A DNA stretch of 64,000 bases, from positions 744,001-808,000 of the forward strand of contig NC_047501.1 of assembly GCF_002079055.1 (NCBI RefSeq), read 5' to 3'. The translations under genes and the position numbers were made by a program. Shown one piece after another: positions 9,187 to 18,242 of the stretch (within the stretch, counting starts at the first letter, position 1; every line of letters begins with the position of its first letter). The stretch is from Saccharomyces paradoxus. Taxonomy: Eukaryota; Ascomycota; Saccharomycetes; Saccharomycetales; Saccharomycetaceae. The notes below the pieces were generated by a model, which was given only the letters and a program-made list of their open reading frames with translations, had not been told where the DNA came from and searched no databases.

Positions 9187-11616
9187 ATGGCTTCTGTACC
9201 TAAGCGCCATACGTACGGTGGCAACGTTGTCACTGACAGGAACCGTCATTCTCTTCAAAGGAATAATGAAATTTTGCATCCTATACGTAAAGACCAGCGA
9301 AAACATGCCACATTCGGACCATACATAATTGGTTCCACTTTGGGTGAAGGTGAGTTCGGTAAAGTCAAGCTGGGTTGGACTAAACCATCCTCCTCGAATG
9401 AAGTCCCTAAGCAGGTAGCAATAAAACTAATTAGAAGAGATACAATCAAGAAAGATGCCGATAAAGAAATCAAAATATATCGCGAAATTAACGCACTGAA
9501 GCATTTAACTCATCCTAACATCATTTATTTAGAAGAGGTCCTACAGAATTCGAAATATATTGGAATAGTGCTAGAATTCGTATCTGGAGGAGAATTCTAT
9601 AAGTATATTCAACGTAAGAGGAGACTAAAGGAATCTTCTGCATGCAGGTTGTTTGCCCAATTAATTAGTGGCGTCAATTATATGCATTACAAGGGACTTG
9701 TTCATAGGGACCTGAAACTGGAAAATTTGTTATTAGATAAGCATGAAAACTTAGTCATTACGGATTTTGGTTTCGTGAATGAATTCTTTGAAGACAACGA
9801 ATTAATGAAAACTTCTTGTGGTTCACCATGTTATGCGGCACCAGAATTAGTTGTTAGTACCAAGGCATATGAAGCAAGAAAGGCAGACGTTTGGTCATGT
9901 GGTATTATTCTTTATGCAATGCTCGCCGGATATTTGCCGTGGGATGATGATCATGAAAATCCAACGGGTGACGATATTGCTAGACTATACAAATACATCA
10001 CTCAAACACCTCTTAAATTTCCCGAATACATAACCCCTATTCCAAGAGATCTGCTAAGGCGAATTCTGGTACCGAACCCAAGGAGAAGGGTGAGCTTACA
10101 AGCAATAGAGAGGCATGTGTGGTTGAAGCCTCATGAAGCGTTTTTAAGCATTCAGCCGAACTATTGGGATGAACACTTACAAAGGGAGCGTCCACAATTG
10201 TCTAATAAAGGTGATGTTGGTCGCCACTCAACTTATTCTTCACCAGCATCGTCGTACTCAAAAAGTAGAGATAGAAACTCTTTAATAATAGAGTCAACGC
10301 TCGAGCAATCTCGGATGTCCCCACAACCTTTAGCTAGCGGTTCAACATCACCGAAATCCTCCAGTGATCCAAGAGTGGTGTTAAATGCTGCGAAAAAAAA
10401 TATGAAAGAATCCAGTATAACTAGCGAACGTACGAGTGCACCCAGCAAGTACACACGCGATTCAAAAGACAACTCCCAAATAGAACAAATAGCGGCTAGA
10501 CATTCATCCAGGGGCAATAAGCATACATCAGTTGCAGGACTCGTGACAATTCCGGGCTCCCCCACAACTGCAAGAACAAGGAATTCACCATCAGAACCTA
10601 CTGAGCATCTAAAAGGTCCTAGCCCGCCAAACTTTACTCAGGAGGAATTCCACCGTGTTGGTAATTACCACGTGCCTCGCAGCAGACCTAGGCCAACCTC
10701 ATATTATCCTGGACTCAGTCGTAACACACCAGATAATTTAGTTGATATTCCAGTAAATAAGCTAGGCTCAAGCGGAAGACTGGCAGATACCAAAAACATA
10801 GTAGTACCTTTGCACAGCCTTGAAGGTAAGCCTTCGGACATAATACACGATGCCACCAAAGCTACGATCTCCAATAATTCCATTATACTATTATCGGAAG
10901 GTCCAGCTGCAAAGACTTCCCCCGTAGATTACCATTATGCTATTGGCGATTTGAATCATGGCGACAAACCCATAACAGAGGCTATCGTTAAAATGAATAA
11001 AGACCTTACTCATAAAATAGTAGAGCATAGTTTTTCCCAGGAAAACGTCGAATTAGAGGGTACCTCAATGATATCAGTTACGAAAGAGTCTAATGACTCC
11101 ACCGATGAAGAACGTGTGGATACTCAGCCAGAGAATGTTGGCCACTCTTCTAATAAATCGGACGCATCCTCTGATAAAGAGAATAAAAAGAACTACGAAA
11201 GGAAGAGGTTTAGCTTCATGTCGTTATACTCATCCTTAAATGGTTCGAGGTCCACTGTTGGATCTCGTAACTCAAAAGGAAACGCACCCCCCATTTCATC
11301 TAGAAATCCTTCAGGACAATCGAATAAGAATACCATTAAAATAACTCAGCAACAACCACGTAACCTTTCCGATAGCAGTATGTTAAGAGTTTCAAATCCC
11401 GACAAAAAAATTAGTGATAATAGAAAAAGAAACAACACATCTGGCTACGTTGGAAACGAAAATCCAGGAAGGTCGGTACGAGCTTCTGTTATGGTTTCAA
11501 CATTACGAGAAGAAGATCGATCCGGATGGTCGAATGAAGGGAATAATGTTGAGGCACAGACCTCAACAGCACGAAAGGTTTTAAATTTTTTCAAAAGAAG
11601 GAGCATGAGGGTTTGA
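9187..11616 (+). CDS. KIN4: Kin4, spindle position checkpoint kinase
   Basis: An 809-residue Ser/Thr kinase. The kinase domain covers about residues 44-310, with glycine loop GEGEFGKV (53-60), HRDLKLEN (173-180), DFG (193-195) and the activation-loop TSCGSP in which Thr209 is the Elm1-phosphorylated residue. A long, Ser/Thr/Asn-rich C-terminal half follows, ending in a conserved basic tail (KRRSMRV). Kin4 inhibits mitotic exit when the spindle is mispositioned by phosphorylating Bfa1, and acts at the mother cortex and spindle pole body. The protein is about nine residues longer than recalled for S. cerevisiae, the difference lying in the low-complexity tail. Confidence 0.95.
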   Translation: MASVPKRHTYGGNVVTDRNRHSLQRNNEILHPIRKDQRKHATFGPYIIGSTLGEGEFGKVKLGWTKPSSSNEVPKQVAIKLIRRDTIKKDADKEIKIYREINALKHLTHPNIIYLEEVLQNSKYIGIVLEFVSGGEFYKYIQRKRRLKESSACRLFAQLISGVNYMHYKGLVHRDLKLENLLLDKHENLVITDFGFVNEFFEDNELMKTSCGSPCYAAPELVVSTKAYEARKADVWSCGIILYAMLAGYLPWDDDHENPTGDDIARLYKYITQTPLKFPEYITPIPRDLLRRILVPNPRRRVSLQAIERHVWLKPHEAFLSIQPNYWDEHLQRERPQLSNKGDVGRHSTYSSPASSYSKSRDRNSLIIESTLEQSRMSPQPLASGSTSPKSSSDPRVVLNAAKKNMKESSITSERTSAPSKYTRDSKDNSQIEQIAARHSSRGNKHTSVAGLVTIPGSPTTARTRNSPSEPTEHLKGPSPPNFTQEEFHRVGNYHVPRSRPRPTSYYPGLSRNTPDNLVDIPVNKLGSSGRLADTKNIVVPLHSLEGKPSDIIHDATKATISNNSIILLSEGPAAKTSPVDYHYAIGDLNHGDKPITEAIVKMNKDLTHKIVEHSFSQENVELEGTSMISVTKESNDSTDEERVDTQPENVGHSSNKSDASSDKENKKNYERKRFSFMSLYSSLNGSRSTVGSRNSKGNAPPISSRNPSGQSNKNTIKITQQQPRNLSDSSMLRVSNPDKKISDNRKRNNTSGYVGNENPGRSVRASVMVSTLREEDRSGWSNEGNNVEAQTSTARKVLNFFKRRSMRV

Positions 11617-11921
11617 TTTTTTAGTACGTAGGTATATCGGCAATTACAACTATATTATAGAGTGATAATATTATTTTCTTTTTGAAATTCTAATAGTCTT
11701 TTTGACGGGAGCACCAAATATCGTTTAATAACGTGCTACATGCTCCTAATTAAAAAAAAAGTTACCTAGATTATTTACATAGAAAACATTGTATAAAATG
11801 AATGGAGTAAGAACTCAAAATATAAACAAAAGAATAAGGATATATATATATGAATGCTTATTTTTTATATTTTATACAATATTAATAACAATAATTATAA
11901 TTTTGTTTTGGTTTAACTTAA
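11617..11921. other. KIN4-RPL33B convergent intergenic region
   Basis: 305 bp of AT-rich sequence between the two gene ends. It includes (TA)n near 11841-11851 and a chance-level perfect ARS consensus match at 11863-11873. No gene is seen. Confidence 0.4.
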
Positions 11922-12788
<867 letters not shown>

Positions 12789-13248
12789 TTTATCTATGAT
12801 TTTATTTGTTTTGCTTTTGCGAAGGTTGTCAAAGCAAAGTAACACTTTTTTGACCTTTATCTGCTATAACGATTGTGTGTTTGGAAGCTGGTGTTAGGTG
12901 TACAAGCCACGGATAGCCTCACTACGGCACACAGGTTTCTTTGCAAAGCAAGCAGCTTCACATGTCACAGATGCAAACGGAGGCATTCCAGAAGGGCAAG
13001 TAGAGACCATAACGCATACCATCGTGAATGGGTAGACTCATGGAAGGGAAAGCTCATAGTGCACAGGGCAGGGCCCCTCCAGTGGTGATATTCTGCTACG
13101 CTGGGCTTGAAGAGAATGGTATGCAAGAGGAACGCTCTCTAGGCAGAACAAATTCTAATCGTCTGTCTACCAGTAGAGGTTTTCGCAATCATAACATTCA
13201 CCTGCAAAAACACTATTGCCTCTGTTTCGACAGAAAAATTAGAGTAGT

Positions 13249-13269
13249 ATGTATGGGCTCATGTGTGGG
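13249..13269 (-). promoter_or_regulatory. Tandem Rap1-type boxes
   Basis: On the minus strand the region reads CCCACACAT (13261-13269) then CCCATACAT (13249-13257), each matching the CCCAYACAY core of the Rap1 site ACACCCAYACAY. Closely spaced tandem Rap1 sites pointing toward the gene are typical of ribosomal protein promoters. They lie ~470 bp upstream of the RPL33B ATG and ~235 bp upstream of U3, so they could serve either or both. Confidence 0.5.
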
Positions 13270-13413
13270 TTTTCAAAAGCCGTCAAAAAATTGTTGCCCC
13301 CATACCCCACATACTTTCTACAGTTAGCCCTGACTTTTTTTCTTTTCCCATATAGCGCGTTTATGTGAAGCAAGTCCTGAAAATTTTCTCATTTGCCCAT
13401 TTTTACCAAACAT

Positions 13414-13420
13414 ATATAAA
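13414..13420 (+). promoter_or_regulatory. TATA box of the U3 snoRNA gene
   Basis: TATATAA lies 80-86 bp upstream of the first U3 nucleotide, within the usual yeast Pol II TATA-to-start distance. U3 is transcribed by RNA polymerase II in yeast. Confidence 0.65.
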
Positions 13421-13499
13421 GGCTCCTCATTTCATCTATTTCCAATTCTTACATTTGTTTCCTATTATTATTCTTCTTCTTATTTTACTTAAAATCTGT

Positions 13500-13991
13500 G
13501 TCGACGTACTTCAGTATGTAATATACCCTAAGCTTTCCACCTAAAGAAATCATGATTTGAAAGATATAGGACCTAAAGGCCCTCAGGAACTAGAGCTTTC
13601 ATATCAGGACGGGTTTAATGAGAAATTAAAAATTATCCATAGCAGCAGCTTTTGACTAACACATTCTACAGTAGGATCATTTCTATAGGAATCGTCACTC
13701 TTTGACTCTTCAAAAGAGCCACTGAATCCAACTTGGTTGATGAGTCCCATAACCTTTGTACCCCAGAGTGAGAAACTGAAATTGAATCTAAATTAGCTTG
13801 GTCCGTAATCCTTAGCGGTTCGGCCATCTATAATTTTGAATAAAAATTTTGCTTTGCCGTTGCATTTGTAATTTTTTCCTTTGGAAGTTATTACGATATT
13901 TAATGGCGCGATGATCTTGACCCATCCTATGTACTTCCTTTTTGGAAGGGATAGGCCTTCATGGGTGGGTACAAATGGCAGTCTGACAAGT
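13500..13991 (+). ncRNA. SNR17A: U3 snoRNA (snR17a), intron-containing
   Basis: The mature RNA starts GTCGACGTACTTCA and is interrupted by a 158-bp intron (13514-13671). It resumes TAGGATCATTTC and ends at the box D region GTCTGACAAGT, giving 334 nt spliced (333 recalled in S. cerevisiae). Landmarks seen are box C' TGATGAG (13738-13744), box B GAGTGAG (13766-13772), box C GATGATCTTGACCC (13910-13923) and box D GTCTGA (13981-13986). U3 base-pairs with pre-18S rRNA and the 5' ETS and nucleates the small-subunit processome in the nucleolus. Transcription is by Pol II from the TATA at 13414. Of the two S. cerevisiae U3 genes, position identifies this as SNR17A. Confidence 0.97.
13514..13671 (+). 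other. Intron within U3 snoRNA
   Basis: The intron has donor GTATGT (13514-13519), branch-like TGACTAAC (13653-13660) and acceptor CAG ending at 13671. It is a rare case of a spliceosomal intron inside a non-coding RNA. The branch is one base off the TACTAAC consensus; exon junctions reproduce the known U3 sequence. Confidence 0.93.
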
Positions 13992-14023
13992 TAACCACCT
14001 TTTTTTCCTTTTCTAAATTGTTC

Positions 14024-14043
14024 AAAATCAAAGGTTTGATTTT
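14024..14043 (+). other. Rnt1-type AGNN hairpin downstream of U3
   Basis: A perfect 8-bp stem (AAAATCAA with TTGATTTT) is capped by the tetraloop AGGT and begins 33 nt past the mature U3 end. Yeast RNase III (Rnt1) recognises stems capped by AGNN, and U3 3'-end formation is known to begin with Rnt1 cleavage. A T-tract (14000-14007) between the mature end and the hairpin fits binding of the La protein Lhp1 to the processing intermediate. Confidence 0.75.
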
Positions 14044-14289
14044 CAGTGAAGAAATTGGATTAGTTAATTTTTAAGTTTAGTTAAATGTATTGTAGTTTAT
14101 TGTAGTTTCCTTAAAATAGCGTACTTCCTCCTAAAGTTCGTTAAAAGCGATGTGGATGCGAAACCAAAATTTTGGCATTTATGTACGGATGGCATCGCCG
14201 ATCAGCGTAACATTTCATTTATTACTTACCGTTTACATGAAGCCCAACACGATAGTACGAGGAATTGAAAGGCCCAACGAACTACGAGC

Positions 14290-14925
14290 ATGACTGGAGG
14301 AAAGATTCCTGTTGTAGGGATTGTGGCATGCCTACAGCCGGACATGGGGATAGGATTTCTTGGAGGCCTACCATGGAGGCTGCCCAATGAAATGAAGTAT
14401 TTCAGGCAGGTCACTTCATTGACGAAAGATTCAAGCAAAAAAAATGCTGTGATAATGGGCAGAAAGACATGGGAGTCCATTCCACCCAAATTTCGCCCAC
14501 TGCCAAATAGAATGAATGTCATTATCTCGAGAAGCTTCCAGGATGATTTTGCTCACGATAAAGAGAGATCAATAGTCCGAAGCAATTCGTTAGCAAACGC
14601 ACTGACGAACCTAGAAAACAATTTCCAAGAGCATCTGGAAAGAATCTACGTGATTGGGGGTGGCGAAGTTTACAATCAAATCTTTTCCATTACAGATCAT
14701 TGGCTCATCACAAAAATAAACGCACTAGATAAAAACGCGATTCCTGCTATGGATACTTTCCTTGATGCGAAGAAATTAATGGAAGCATTCAGCGAGCAAT
14801 GTCCGGCCCAGTTAAAAGAATTTCTCCCCCCTAAGGTCGAGTTGCCCGAAACAGACTCTGATCAACGCTATTCGCAGGAGGAAAAAGATTATCATTTTGA
14901 ATTCACTCTGTATAATCGTAAATGA
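14290..14925 (+). CDS. DFR1: Dihydrofolate reductase
   Basis: A 211-residue DHFR, the length recalled for S. cerevisiae Dfr1. Family signatures in order are GIVACLQPDMGIGF, LPWRLPNEMKYF, NAVIMGRKTWESIP, and YVIGGGEVY near residues 120-128. It reduces dihydrofolate to tetrahydrofolate with NADPH, supplying one-carbon carriers for thymidylate, purine and methionine synthesis, and is the target of methotrexate. The start is the only ATG giving the full N-terminal strand. The promoter contains a CCAAAATTTTGG palindrome in a block that resembles one upstream of SRL1. Another folate enzyme, MET7, lies about 6 kb downstream. Confidence 0.97.
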   Translation: MTGGKIPVVGIVACLQPDMGIGFLGGLPWRLPNEMKYFRQVTSLTKDSSKKNAVIMGRKTWESIPPKFRPLPNRMNVIISRSFQDDFAHDKERSIVRSNSLANALTNLENNFQEHLERIYVIGGGEVYNQIFSITDHWLITKINALDKNAIPAMDTFLDAKKLMEAFSEQCPAQLKEFLPPKVELPETDSDQRYSQEEKDYHFEFTLYNRK

Positions 14926-15375
14926 TACCCCCCGCCCGTATATTCTCTATAATACTATTAAATAGTGATAGATTTGATAAGCCTCATTTTCTTACTTGGG
15001 CCTCGAAGGCGCGAACAAACTGTAGGGTAACAGTTTGACACCTAAACGACCTTTCAGCCTTACCTGCCGTATTTCTTCAACAACGCCTGTCGCCATGTTA
15101 AATAATAACAATCGTTTGTGATCACCATTGTCGAATTTGACGCGCTTAGGCAAAACCCATTATTTTGGCCTCGTTCCCTACATTCAACAAAAGATCGAGA
15201 TATGTCGTCAAAGAGTCGTTAAAAGGGAAGATTTATAAACTATCCTATTTTTGTACCTTGTTGTCCTGGATCCAGTTGGGTCTTTTTTCTTTCAACCTGT
15301 CTATGGGTCCAATCTTTCTTTTCTTTACTTAAAACATCATACGTCTAAGTGTATCCTGCTAAATTACGAGGGAAA
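14926..15375. other. DFR1-HES1 intergenic region
   Basis: 450 bp with the DFR1 3' end and the HES1 promoter. No gene or clear regulatory site was recognised. Confidence 0.35.
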
Positions 15376-16677
15376 ATGTCTCAACACGCAAGCTCATCTT
15401 CTTGGACTTCCTTTTTGAAATCGATTAGTTCGTTCAATGGCGATCTGTCGTCTTTGTCTGCACCACCATTTATTCTTTCCCCCACTTCTTTGACAGAGTT
15501 TTCTCAGTATTGGGCTGAACATCCAGCTTTATTTCTGGAACCCTCATTTATTGATGGTGAAAATTACAAAGATCACTGTCTCTTTGACCCAAATGTGGAA
15601 TCACAAGAAGTGGCGCGAATGCTGGCAGTAGTTAGATGGTTCATTTCAACTTTGAGATCACAATATTGCTCTAGAAGCGAATCGATGGGTTCTGAAAAAA
15701 AGCCTTTAAATCCATTTTTGGGTGAAGTATTTGTTGGTAAGTGGCAAAATGATGAACACCTAGAGTTTGGTGAAACGGTGCTTTTGAGTGAGCAAGTTTC
15801 ACATCATCCACCTATGACAGCATTTTCAATTTTTAATGAAAAAAACGATGTTTCTCTTCAAGGTTACAATCAAATTAAAACTGGTTTCACTAAAACATTG
15901 ACGCTAACCGTCAAGCCATATGGACACGTCATTTTGAAGATCAAAGATGAGACTTACCTGATTACAACCCCGCCTTTGCATATCGAAGGTATTCTAGTCG
16001 CTTCTCCATTTGTTGAATTAGGGGGCAGGTCATTCATACAGTCATCAAATGGTATGTCATGTGTTATAGAATTTTCAGGAAGAGGGTATTTCACAGGCAA
16101 GAAGAACTCCTTCAAGGCAAGAATCTACAGGAACCCACAAGAGCATAGTCATAAGGAGAATGCCTTATATCTGATCTCAGGTCAATGGTCAGGTGTCTCA
16201 ACAATTATAAAAAAAGACTCGCAAGTTTCACATCAGTTTTATAATTCATCGGAAACTGCTGCTGAACATTTATTAGTCAAACCGATCGAGGAACAGCATC
16301 CTTTAGAAAGTAGGAAGGCTTGGAAGGATGTGGCAGAAGCAATCAGACAGGGCAATATTAGTATGATAAAGAAGACTAAGGAAGAACTAGAAAATAAGCA
16401 AAGAGCATTGAGAGAACAAGAGCTCGTGAAAGGTGTTGAATGGCAAAGAAGATGGTTCAAACAAGTGGACTACATGAATGAGGATAAATCAAACGATGTA
16501 GAGAAAGCAAGTGAAGATGATTTTAGAAAACTGGCATCCATGCTGCAGCTTTCTGTGAAAAATGTGCCAAGTGGGACGTTGATTGGCGGGAAAGATGATA
16601 AAAAGGATGTTCAAACCGCATTGCATTGGAGGTTTGATAAAGATTTATGGATGAGGGAGAAGGAGATTACTATATAA
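15376..16677 (+). CDS. HES1: Hes1/Osh5, oxysterol-binding-protein homologue
   Basis: A 433-residue OSBP-related protein consisting essentially of the lipid-binding ORD domain. The family fingerprint EQVSHHPP is at about residues 139-146. A coiled, charged region with WQRRWF follows near the C-terminus. Short Osh proteins of this type (Osh4-Osh7 group; Hes1 is Osh5, closest to Kes1/Osh4) exchange sterol and phosphatidylinositol 4-phosphate between membranes. The frame is open nine codons upstream only to a GTG, so the ATG at 15376 is chosen, giving almost exactly the S. cerevisiae length. No PH domain, ankyrin repeats or FFAT motif are present, as expected for this subgroup. Confidence 0.94.
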   Translation: MSQHASSSSWTSFLKSISSFNGDLSSLSAPPFILSPTSLTEFSQYWAEHPALFLEPSFIDGENYKDHCLFDPNVESQEVARMLAVVRWFISTLRSQYCSRSESMGSEKKPLNPFLGEVFVGKWQNDEHLEFGETVLLSEQVSHHPPMTAFSIFNEKNDVSLQGYNQIKTGFTKTLTLTVKPYGHVILKIKDETYLITTPPLHIEGILVASPFVELGGRSFIQSSNGMSCVIEFSGRGYFTGKKNSFKARIYRNPQEHSHKENALYLISGQWSGVSTIIKKDSQVSHQFYNSSETAAEHLLVKPIEEQHPLESRKAWKDVAEAIRQGNISMIKKTKEELENKQRALREQELVKGVEWQRRWFKQVDYMNEDKSNDVEKASEDDFRKLASMLQLSVKNVPSGTLIGGKDDKKDVQTALHWRFDKDLWMREKEITI

Positions 16678-17056
16678 TATAAATGTTCTTAAAAAGATAA
16701 CTATTAAAAATTAATACTAATTGATGTTTGCATTGCACTTTTTTTCAAGAAATATGCAAGTGTTTTATATTTTTAACTTTTGTTTTTGAATTTCAGTATT
16801 TAACAGAGAAAGAATTATATAGCTTTCAAGCGGAATAACAAAGTTTGTAAAGAAAATCTCCACCATCCACTTATAACCCAAAGTGCTCTTTCAAAATTTC
16901 TGTTACTGCCTATGGATATCTTGGAATAGATTTTTTCGATTCAACTCTATCCTGAAGAGATGTGAAGAACTATAACATGTTGCAAAAAAAAAAAAGATCT
17001 CAAAAGAAAGAAAAGAAGAGATCTTTACAGATTAAAAAGAATTAAAGGTTGACGCA
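16678..17056. other. HES1-YOR238W intergenic region, possible origin
   Basis: 379 bp, AT-rich, with a perfect ARS consensus match (TTTTATATTTT at 16763-16773) followed by more T-rich sequence. I recall an S. cerevisiae origin (ARS1524) between these two genes. No gene is seen. Confidence 0.45.
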
Positions 17057-17959
17057 ATGAACGAAAAGGCAGAACTAATCTTGGTGCCATGCCACTCAAT
17101 ATGGAAGTCCTCAATACAACCCAGTGATAGATCATTTAATTTGGGTCAATCAGCTGAATACTGGCATTTAGCACCTTTTCAGTACGAGGGTAATGATCAT
17201 TTGGCATTCATCAAACACGGCCTAACAGCAATCAAACTACTTCTGCAAACAACACATGCCGCTACTGTTATATTCAGTGGGTCTCAAACGAAAAAGGAAG
17301 CAGGCGCTATATCTGAGGCACAAAGCTACTATTTTTTATTTGAAAGGCTGATCAGATATGTAATGAGCAATAATGACATTGAAGTTCCAAACTTTGATGA
17401 CGATCTGTGTTCTTTATTGAAAGAGATCAAAAACCTGCTAATAAGTCAAAGTGTAGATATTGATGAAATGTTTTATGGTGGTTCAATCACTACTGAAGAG
17501 TTCTCGCTAGACTCATTTGATAATTTAGTTTATTCCATATATAGGTTCGAAGAAGTCAATAAAAAATTTCCACAGAAAATAACTATAATTGGGTTTGCGT
17601 TCAAAATGTCAAGATTCATCAGCTGTCATGCCAAGGCCATTGACTACCCACAATCAAACATAACCTACGTAGGAATTGATCCTAAACCAATAAACTACAA
17701 CCAAAAACAACTTTCAGAATATTATAATGATCTGGTACAAATGGAAAACAAAAATGCACTAAGCTTGTTTTCATCAGATTGGTACGCTACTAAGGATAGA
17801 TTACTCACTAAGAAGAGATCTCGTAACCCATTCAAAAGAACTGCACCATACGCTCAGAATATTCTCTTCAAAGGAAACGGTACGTGGATCGAGGATGACG
17901 AGAAATATTTTGAGAGGAACATAAAGAACAAAATGCCGTGGTCATTACCAAGAAAATAA
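17057..17959 (+). CDS. DUF218-like protein of unknown function (YOR238W homologue)
   Basis: A 300-residue protein equivalent by position and sequence to S. cerevisiae YOR238W. The N-terminal half has the layout of a DUF218/YdcF-type domain: a strand ending in LVPCHSIWKS, then ATVIFSGSQTKKEAG with a conserved Ser-Gly, and later TIIGFAFKMSRFI. DUF218 proteins are mostly uncharacterised and have been proposed to bind nucleotides or act in envelope metabolism in bacteria; no reaction is established for the yeast member. There is no signal peptide or membrane span, and a cytosolic location is likely. The C-terminus is basic and aromatic. Confidence 0.85.
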   Translation: MNEKAELILVPCHSIWKSSIQPSDRSFNLGQSAEYWHLAPFQYEGNDHLAFIKHGLTAIKLLLQTTHAATVIFSGSQTKKEAGAISEAQSYYFLFERLIRYVMSNNDIEVPNFDDDLCSLLKEIKNLLISQSVDIDEMFYGGSITTEEFSLDSFDNLVYSIYRFEEVNKKFPQKITIIGFAFKMSRFISCHAKAIDYPQSNITYVGIDPKPINYNQKQLSEYYNDLVQMENKNALSLFSSDWYATKDRLLTKKRSRNPFKRTAPYAQNILFKGNGTWIEDDEKYFERNIKNKMPWSLPRK

Positions 17960-18242
17960 AAGTGTCGAACCATTGCGAAACACGAATACATAAATGTAAA
18001 TCACTATATAAAACCCAAAGAAAAGTTAGTACAAAATCAGTGTTTACTGTAACATGCATCGCTTAAATCTCCTCTTTCAAGTGAGAGAATTCGGCGCTGA
18101 AAAAAAGCTTTGTCAAAACCAGGAAAAAAACGTAAGATAGGACACAAGGTTCTTTTTCTTAATGTAAACAAGAAGTAGCACCATAGCCGTGGAACCTCAT
18201 ATCCAATTGTATACCAAAAAAGCTGTTAATAATTGATTTGAA

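Larger units (their letters stand above)
12789..13499. other. Divergent RPL33B-U3 promoter region
   Basis: 711 bp between a ribosomal protein gene and the U3 snoRNA gene. It holds tandem Rap1-like boxes (13249-13269), a TATATAA (13414-13420) for U3 and a 99-codon ORF (13028-13327) corresponding to the dubious S. cerevisiae ORF IRC13/YOR235W. The 99-codon frame covers the Rap1 boxes and shows no recognisable domain, so I do not call it a gene. Confidence 0.6.

Noticed and set aside
11863-11873. Another perfect ARS consensus match, 3' of KIN4
   Set aside because: It is expected by chance in such AT-rich DNA, and I recall no origin at this place.
13028-13327. 99-codon ORF (IRC13/YOR235W position)
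   Set aside because: It overlaps the Rap1 boxes of the RPL33B/U3 promoter, has no recognisable domain and corresponds to an ORF classed as dubious in S. cerevisiae.
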